From contig JAQVDF010000115.1 in assembly GCA_028698405.1 (NCBI GenBank), positions 771 through 6,705 of the forward strand: a DNA stretch of 5,935 nucleotides, read 5' to 3'. Each line of letters opens with the position of its first letter. Within the stretch, counting starts at the first letter, position 1. A program made the position numbers and the translations under genes. The notes under the pieces were generated by a model that saw only the letters and a program-made list of their open reading frames with translations, had not been told where the DNA came from and did no database searches. Source of the DNA: Phenylobacterium sp. GTDB lineage: Bacteria; Pseudomonadota; Alphaproteobacteria; Caulobacterales; Caulobacteraceae. Shown one piece after another: positions 1-5,935 of the stretch.

Positions 1-391
1 CGTGCGTCATGTTGTAGATCTGGGCCCTTATGATGCCCCACGGGTTGAACCCGAAGTGCCAGTAGAACCAGCGGTCCTCGATGGCGATGAAGGCCTTGGG
101 GACGTAGTCCGGCAGCTTGTCGAGGTTCACCGGCGGCGCGTACTGGCTGCCACGCACCGCGATCAGCGCGCCCGAGCGGTCGAGGTATTCGACCGACGGC
201 TGGCGCTTGACCTCGTAGAGCTTGGACGTGTCGGGCAGATCGACGGCGAAGACGGCGAAGAAGGCGACCAGGAAGATCAGCCCCCAGACGGCCAGCACGG
301 TCCCCCAGTAGAACAGCGCCTGCAGGGGGCTGCGGCGAGGGCGAGGCGGCGCCCCGCGGCGACCGCCCGACGGCGGCTGCGCATTGGCCAT
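1..391 (-). CDS. Class A penicillin-binding protein (PBP1A-like, GT51 glycosyltransferase), N-terminal part
   Basis: Reading the minus strand from an ATG at 391-389 gives 130 open codons up to the window edge; the rest of the gene lies outside. Residues 1-21 are a basic, Pro/Arg-rich cytoplasmic tail. Residues 23-50 are one hydrophobic segment, the expected uncleaved membrane anchor. A short linker with 'YLDRSG' follows, and residues 105-123 match GT51 motif I (EDRWFYWHFG, then RA), with Glu105 the presumed catalytic acid. Class A PBPs polymerise lipid II into glycan strands with this domain and cross-link peptides with a C-terminal transpeptidase domain, which is not visible here. The start is well fixed: an in-frame TGA lies four codons upstream with no other start between. 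The ribosome binding site is weak (AAGGA about 17 nt away). The gene is transcribed divergently from the small secreted-protein gene at 749. A monofunctional GT51 enzyme cannot be excluded from this fragment. Confidence 0.9.
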   Translation of the reverse strand, partial: MANAQPPSGGRRGAPPRPRRSPLQALFYWGTVLAVWGLIFLVAFFAVFAVDLPDTSKLYEVKRQPSVEYLDRSGALIAVRGSQYAPPVNLDKLPDYVPKAFIAIEDRWFYWHFGFNPWGIIRAQIYNMTH

Positions 392-748
392 ATTGAAGTC
401 TCAGCTCGTCCTTGAGAACCGCATGCCCGCCCCGGCGGGAGCCATATCCCAGGCGCACGAAACGCGCGAGATGGTTTACCAGACATGAACGGGTTGCGGC
501 GCGCTCAAGCGGACCAGGGCCGGCGCCGGTCCGGTGCAGGGCGGGTAAAGGCGCGCTCCCGCAAAACGGGCCCTCTGCAATCCTGCATAGCCAGGCTGCA
601 GAAATGGGCGTTGCCCGCGGGATCTTAACATCGTTATCTTAGCGTTGCTCAGTTCGCTTCCCGGCGGTGGTGGGGATACCGCGGCCGGACCCCGAAGCGG
701 GCGGCGTGTCGAATTCCATTCCTCCCCGAAGCCCCGGAGGGCGCCCAA
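392..748. other. Divergent intergenic region, no convincing gene
   Basis: This 357-bp stretch separates the divergent penicillin-binding-protein gene and the first four-Cys protein gene and must hold both promoters. Its open frames lack a ribosome binding site and any recognisable protein. Visible items are a short hairpin (CCCGC at 426-430 with GCGGG at 435-439), a perfect 10-bp palindrome CCGGCGCCGG at 520-529, a TCTGCA/TGCAGA inverted repeat (574-579 and 597-602), and an AT-rich pocket around 622-645 that stands out against the GC-rich background. I recognise no RNA gene. Confidence 0.6.
611..639 (+). promoter_or_regulatory. Candidate promoter for the first four-Cys protein gene
   Basis: TTGCCC (611-616) and TTATCT (634-639) are 17 bp apart inside the only AT-rich pocket of the intergenic region, about 110 bp before the start codon at 749. 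The -35-like element matches the start of the TTGAC(A/G) consensus, but the -10-like element is poor. The assignment rests mainly on position and base composition. Confidence 0.25.
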
Positions 749-1090
749 ATGAAACTCCATCTCGTGCTCGCCGCTGCGACGGCGTTCGCTTCCGTGTCCT
801 TCGCGGCCGTCACCGCCGACGCCGCCGAACCGGTGGTCGCCAAGCTGCGCGACGCGGTTCCGGCCAAGACCAAGGTGATCGCCGGCGGCGCGGTGTTCGT
901 CTGCGACGGCGCCGAGTGCGTCGCGGCCTCGCCGTCCTCGCGCACCATCGCCACCGCGGCCTGCAAGGAGCTGGCGAAGTCGGTCGGCCCGGTCGACACC
1001 TTCGGCGACAGCCGCAAGCAGCTCGCCGACGACAAGCTGAGCGCCTGCAACGCGGTCGCCGCCTCCGGGGCCATGGTCGCCAACCGCTGA
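749..1090 (+). CDS. Small exported four-cysteine protein, paralogue 1 (CC_3452-like family)
   Basis: A 113-residue protein of unknown function. Residues 1-26 form a Sec-type signal peptide: Lys2, a hydrophobic core, then an Ala-rich cleavage region ending near Ala25/Ala26. The mature protein is therefore probably periplasmic or secreted. It has four cysteines (52, 57, 72, 100) with spacing C-x4-C-x14-C-x27-C, which could form two disulfides. The start is supported by GGAGG at 736-740, 8 nt before ATG. The next gene downstream is a paralogue: about 52 of 76 aligned mature residues are identical without gaps, and all four cysteines align. This copy carries 11 extra C-terminal residues after the shared 'ACNA'. 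From memory, a Caulobacterales family annotated as 'CC_3452 family' looks like this; I could not verify that. A strong terminator follows, so it is probably a single-gene transcript. No catalytic motif is apparent. Confidence 0.85.
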   Translation: MKLHLVLAAATAFASVSFAAVTADAAEPVVAKLRDAVPAKTKVIAGGAVFVCDGAECVAASPSSRTIATAACKELAKSVGPVDTFGDSRKQLADDKLSACNAVAASGAMVANR

Positions 1091-1145
1091 TCCCTTTCTC
1101 GGATTAGGCGCAGCACTCCCAGCGCCTATTTGTCGAGCCCACTCA

Positions 1146-1177
1146 GGCGCCGGTCCCCCGCCGGCGCCCGTTTTTTT
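1146..1177 (+). terminator. Rho-independent terminator after paralogue 1
   Basis: A perfect 8-bp GC stem, GGCGCCGG (1146-1153) with CCGGCGCC (1161-1168), encloses a 7-nt loop. Two bases later comes a run of seven T (1171-1177). It lies 55 bp after the stop codon of the first four-Cys gene. It should end that transcript and separate it from the second paralogue. On the opposite strand there is no T-run, so it acts in the plus direction only. Confidence 0.92.
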
Positions 1178-1190
1178 ACCGCGGCGCGCC

Positions 1191-1283
1191 GTCCCGGCCG
1201 GGTGCGCCCTCCGAACACCCTACATTAACGCTGGTAAGTTACGGCCCGGCCTCCGCCGGCGTCCCGGCGGGGTGCGCCTCCGA
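1191..1283. repeat. Imperfect direct repeat, two copies about 70 bp apart
   Basis: Copy 1 (1191-1214) and copy 2 (1261-1283) both begin GTCCCGGC, share GGGTGCGCC and end TCCGA. They differ by one substitution and one missing base over 24 positions. Copy 1 contains the perfect palindrome CCCGGCCGGG (1193-1202). Copy 2 overlaps a hairpin, CCGCCGG (1253-1259) with CCGGCGG (1264-1270). Both lie between the terminator of paralogue 1 and the start of paralogue 2, flanking a small AT-rich island. They could be a local duplication or a protein-binding pair. Confidence 0.6.
1221..1245 (+). promoter_or_regulatory. AT-rich island, possible promoter region of paralogue 2
   Basis: A short island containing TTAAC (1225-1229) and GTTA (1238-1241) as an imperfect inverted pair is the only AT-rich stretch between the upstream terminator and the ATG at 1346. 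A terminator lies just before it, so the second gene needs its own promoter, and this is the likeliest place. No clear -35/-10 pair can be assigned. Confidence 0.25.
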
Positions 1284-1345
1284 CGCAGGCCGGCGGCGCC
1301 CCTCACGTCCGTAAATCTGCTCGGCCCTGGAGGGGCTAAGTCATA

Positions 1346-1663
1346 ATGAAGCTGTCTCGCGTCATCGCCGCCGCCGCCGCCGCCGCCGCGGTCGCCTCCC
1401 TGTCCGTTCTGGCTCCGGCAGCCGCCGCCAAGGAGCCGGTGGTCGCCAAGCTGCGCAACAACGTCGCCGAACGCACCAAGGTCGTCGCGGGCGGGGCGGT
1501 GTTCCAATGCGTCGGCGGGGCCTGCGTCTCGGCCGCGCCGAACGACCGCACCATCGCGGTCGCGGCCTGCAAGGAACTGGTCAAGGCCGTGGGCCCGGTG
1601 GAGTCCTTCGGCGACGACCTCAAGCAGCTGGACGCGGACAAGCTGGCCGCCTGCAACGCCTGA
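1346..1663 (+). CDS. Small exported four-cysteine protein, paralogue 2 (CC_3452-like family)
   Basis: A 105-residue protein of unknown function, paralogous to the product of the gene at 749. It starts with a signal peptide: Lys2 and Arg5, a poly-Ala hydrophobic core (residues 8-15), and a likely cleavage site in the Ala25-Ala28 region before Lys29-Glu30-Pro31. The mature part has four cysteines at 55, 60, 75 and 103, with exactly the spacing of the first copy (x4, x14, x27), and ends directly after the shared 'ACNA'. Conserved blocks include EPVVAKLR, TKV.AGGAVF, AACKEL and VGPV..FGD. GGAGGGG at 1329-1335 precedes the ATG by 10-12 nt. A 21-bp stretch of DNA (830-850 and 1436-1456) is identical between the two copies. 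The gene lies 286 bp before atpH in the same orientation. The function is unknown; disulfide-stabilised periplasmic folding is an inference. Confidence 0.85.
   Translation: MKLSRVIAAAAAAAAVASLSVLAPAAAAKEPVVAKLRNNVAERTKVVAGGAVFQCVGGACVSAAPNDRTIAVAACKELVKAVGPVESFGDDLKQLDADKLAACNA
1367..1389 (+). repeat. GCC trinucleotide repeat coding poly-Ala in the signal peptide
   Basis: Seven consecutive GCC codons followed by GCG encode Ala8 to Ala15 of paralogue 2. The repeat forms the hydrophobic core of its signal peptide. Gain or loss of a unit would keep the frame and change only the core length. The first paralogue has a varied hydrophobic core instead. Confidence 0.9.
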
Positions 1664-1700
1664 TCCCACCTAAGGGGCAGGCGCAGAGCCGCACGATCGC

Positions 1701-1728
1701 GGGGCGTCGGCCGACGGGCCGGCGCCCT
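1701..1728 (+). terminator. GC-rich stem-loop after paralogue 2, weak terminator candidate
   Basis: An 11-bp stem, 1702-1712 with 1717-1727, contains a single G-U wobble and closes a 4-nt GACG loop. A terminal G-U pair can extend it to 1701/1728. It begins 38 bp after the stop codon of the second four-Cys gene. No T-run follows (TCGTCGTATG), unlike the strong terminator after the first copy, so termination here may be partial, or the hairpin may mainly protect the 3' end. Confidence 0.4.
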
Positions 1729-1791
1729 CGTCGTATGTGGGTCGGCCGCACCCCCCGCGACAATGACGACGCGCTGGGCGGCTCCCCTTGG

Positions 1792-1819
1792 TTGCGGCGC
1801 GGAAAGTCGCGTGTTATCA
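1792..1819 (+). promoter_or_regulatory. Candidate promoter of the atp operon
   Basis: TTGCGG (1792-1797) and TTATCA (1814-1819) are spaced by 16 bp, about 130 bp before the atpH start. The region then holds inverted repeats that would lie in the 5' leader. The elements match consensus only partly. A start site nearer the AT-rich stretch 1864-1900 is an alternative. Confidence 0.25.
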
Positions 1820-1820
1820 G

Positions 1821-1848
1821 GCCCGCGGCTTAAGCCGGGGCCGCGGGC
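1821..1848. repeat. Nested inverted repeats in the atp leader
   Basis: GCCCGCGGC (1821-1829) and GCCGCGGGC (1840-1848) form a perfect 9-bp stem with a 10-nt loop. Overlapping it is a perfect 12-bp palindrome, CGGCTTAAGCCG (1826-1837). The two pairings use shared bases and exclude each other. This could be an mRNA leader structure or an operator. No T-run follows, so it is not a standard terminator. Confidence 0.6.
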
Positions 1849-1942
1849 AGCGGATCCCGGTTCTGTGCTTTTCATAAGCCAGATCAAGCCTTTAGGTTGT
1901 GGCGGGCTTCTCCGCTGCGGCCCTCACGACGCACCGGGCGGA

Positions 1943-1952
1943 CACTTAAGTG
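1943..1952. other. Palindrome CACTTAAGTG spanning the atpH start codon
   Basis: A perfect 10-bp palindrome ends with the GTG start codon of atpH (1950-1952). It includes a TAA stop (1947-1949) in frame immediately before the start, which fixes GTG as the most upstream possible start. It shares the CTTAAG core with the palindrome at 1826-1837. Confidence 0.7.
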
Positions 1953-2504
1953 GCTGACGATTCCAAGGCTTCGAATGTGGGCGAGCGCTACGCCCAGGCA
2001 CTTTTTGATCTGGCGACCGAGCAGAACCAGCTCGCCGCCGTCGAAGCCGACCTCAAGAGCCTGAAGGCGATGATCGCCGACAGCCGCGATCTGCGCGTGC
2101 TGCTGGCCTCGCCGGCGTTCGGGTCGGACGACAAGACCAAGGCGCTGCTGGCCCTTGCCGACGCCGCCAAGCTCGGCGCCACCACCCGCAAGTTTCTCGG
2201 CCTGCTGGCCTCCAACGGCCGCGCCTCGGCGCTGTCGGCCGTGATCGCCAGCTTCGAGGCCCTCTCCGCCAAGGCCCGCGGCGCGGTCGCCGCCGAGGTC
2301 GTCACCGCCGTTCCGCTCACCGACGCCCAGGCCAAGGGCGTGGCCGCCGCGCTCCGCCAGGCGCTCGGCCGTGATCCGGAAATCTCCACCCGCGTGGACC
2401 CCGCCATCCTCGGCGGGATCCGCGTCAAGGTCGGTTCTCGCCTGTTCGACGCTTCGCTGAAGTCGAAGCTCGACCAAATGAAATTCGCCCTCAAGAGAGC
2501 GTAA
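1950..2504 (+). CDS. atpH: ATP synthase F1 subunit delta
   Basis: A 184-residue delta (OSCP) subunit, close to the family's usual length of about 180. Delta sits on top of the F1 head and ties it to the peripheral stalk, holding alpha3 beta3 still while the rotor turns. Residues 12-20 (ERYAQALFD) begin the N-terminal helical domain that binds alpha. The C-terminal signature is at residues 150-169, [20 protein letters not shown]. Translation starts at GTG 1950: an in-frame TAA directly precedes it, GGGCGGA (1936-1942) lies 7 nt upstream, and the next ATG, at residue 41, would remove the conserved N-terminus. A GTG at codon 10 is a less likely alternative. It is the first gene of the F1 operon; atpA follows after 6 bp. 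No defect is visible. Confidence 0.97.
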   Translation: MADDSKASNVGERYAQALFDLATEQNQLAAVEADLKSLKAMIADSRDLRVLLASPAFGSDDKTKALLALADAAKLGATTRKFLGLLASNGRASALSAVIASFEALSAKARGAVAAEVVTAVPLTDAQAKGVAAALRQALGRDPEISTRVDPAILGGIRVKVGSRLFDASLKSKLDQMKFALKRA

Positions 2505-4046
<1,542 letters not shown>

Positions 4047-4071
4047 GACGAACGAGCAGGATCGCTAGGCG

Positions 4072-4944
4072 ATGGCCAGCCTCAAGGAGATGCGCAATCG
4101 GATCGGAAGCGTGAAAGCCACGCAGAAGATCACGAAGGCGATGCAGATGGTGGCGGCGGCCAAGCTGCGCCGGGCCCAGGACGCGGCGCAGAACGCCCGT
4201 CCCTACGCCCAGCGGATGGCTGCGGTCATCGCCAACCTGGCGCGTGGCGTCAGCGGCGACGCCGCGCCGCGGCTGCTGGTCGGCACCGGTGGTGATCAGC
4301 GCCACCTGGTGGTGGTTGCGACCGCCGACCGCGGCCTGGCCGGCGGCTTCAACTCGGGCATTGTCCGGGCCGCGCGCGAGAAGCTCCGCGACCTGACCGC
4401 CGCCGGCAAGGACGTCCGCGTCCTGGTGGTCGGCAAGAAGGCCCGCGATCAGCTGCGCCGGCAGTACGGCGACCGCTTCGTCGGCGCCTTCGACGCCGGC
4501 AACAATCCCTCGCTGAGCGTCGCCCAGGACGTCGCCGACCGGATCACCGAGCTGTTCGAGGCCGGCGAGGTCGACGTCGTGTCGCTGATCTACAGCCGCT
4601 TCAAGTCGGTGGTCACCCAGGCCCCGACGGTGCTGCAGCTGATCCCGGCCCAGGTCGAGGAGGGCGCCGTTCCCACCGACCTGCAGGGCGCCTCGTACGA
4701 GTACGAGCCCGGCGAGGCCGAGATTCTCGAGGATTTGCTGCCGCGCAACCTCACCACCCAGCTGTTCTCGGCCATGCTCGAGAACCAGGCCGGCTTCTTC
4801 GCCTCGCAGATGACGGCGATGGACAACGCCACCCGTAACGCCGGCGACATGATCGCCAGCCTCACCCTGCAGTACAACCGCACTCGCCAGGCGCAGATCA
4901 CCAAGGAGCTGATCGAGATCATCTCCGGCGCCGAAGCGCTCTAG
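4072..4944 (+). CDS. atpG: ATP synthase F1 subunit gamma
   Basis: Complete 290-residue gamma subunit, the central shaft whose rotation drives the conformational changes of the three beta subunits. The N-terminal helix (residues 1-35: [20 protein letters not shown], then AM) and the C-terminal helix (residues 247-290, with [10 protein letters not shown] and [15 protein letters not shown]) form the antiparallel coiled coil that enters the alpha3 beta3 cavity. The middle carries a Rossmann-like domain with '[11 protein letters not shown]'. The size is like the E. coli protein (about 287 residues). The redox-regulatory cysteine insertion of chloroplast gamma is absent. AGGA at 4058-4061 lies 10 nt before the ATG. 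The gaps are 25 bp to atpA and 18 bp to atpD, as expected for one operon. Confidence 0.97.
   Translation: MASLKEMRNRIGSVKATQKITKAMQMVAAAKLRRAQDAAQNARPYAQRMAAVIANLARGVSGDAAPRLLVGTGGDQRHLVVVATADRGLAGGFNSGIVRAAREKLRDLTAAGKDVRVLVVGKKARDQLRRQYGDRFVGAFDAGNNPSLSVAQDVADRITELFEAGEVDVVSLIYSRFKSVVTQAPTVLQLIPAQVEEGAVPTDLQGASYEYEPGEAEILEDLLPRNLTTQLFSAMLENQAGFFASQMTAMDNATRNAGDMIASLTLQYNRTRQAQITKELIEIISGAEAL

Positions 4945-5935
<991 letters not shown>

Noticed and set aside
520..529. CCGGCGCCGG palindrome as a terminator or operator
   Set aside because: Short GC palindromes are common at this base composition. There is no T-run or paired site, so it was only mentioned in the intergenic description.
625..641. 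CtrA-like box (TTAA-N7-TTAA) before the first four-Cys gene
   Set aside because: Only the first TTAA half is present. Seven bases later the sequence is ATCT, so it does not meet the consensus. The TTAAC at 1225 also lacks a proper second half.
412..642. A 76-codon plus-strand open frame in the divergent intergenic region
   Set aside because: It has no ribosome binding site and an Arg/Pro-rich composition without recognisable features, and it spans the probable promoter regions.
649..1887. Minus-strand open frames opposite both four-Cys genes whose translations resemble each other
   Set aside because: Their similarity only reflects the paralogy of the plus-strand genes. Signal peptides, ribosome binding sites, the terminator and the conserved cysteine pattern all support the plus strand.

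Overview
The window comes from a GC-rich alphaproteobacterium, most likely of the Caulobacterales (Caulobacter/Phenylobacterium type). This is inferred from the strong G/C bias at third codon positions, an F1-only ATP synthase gene run (atpH-atpA-atpG-atpD without F0 genes in front), the Ala/Lys/Pro-rich N-terminal extension of the beta subunit, and two small secreted proteins of a kind I associate from memory with Caulobacter. No species can be named from the sequence alone.

Layout. (1) 1-391, minus strand: the first 130 codons of a class A penicillin-binding protein (membrane anchor plus start of the GT51 peptidoglycan glycosyltransferase domain), running off the left edge. (2) 392-748: a divergent intergenic region with an AT-rich pocket that probably holds the promoter of the next gene. 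(3) 749-1090 and 1346-1663, plus strand: two tandem paralogues for small exported proteins with four identically spaced cysteines. The first is closed by a textbook intrinsic terminator (1146-1177). The second is followed only by GC-rich hairpins without a U-tract. (4) 1664-1949: the leader of the ATP synthase operon, with inverted repeats and a possible promoter. (5) 1950-5935, plus strand: the F1 operon atpH (delta), atpA (alpha), atpG (gamma) and atpD (beta, cut by the right edge after 324 codons), with gaps of 6, 25 and 18 bp. The epsilon gene atpC would be expected just beyond the window.

The four atp products assemble into the catalytic head (alpha3 beta3), rotor shaft (gamma) and peripheral-stalk connector (delta) of the proton-driven ATP synthase on the inner membrane. 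The penicillin-binding protein and the two exported four-Cys proteins act outside the cytoplasmic membrane and have no evident mechanistic link to ATP synthesis. The most notable parts are the duplicated four-Cys proteins (function unknown), the structured atp leader, and the N-terminal extension and insertions of the beta subunit. The atp genes otherwise look ordinary and intact.
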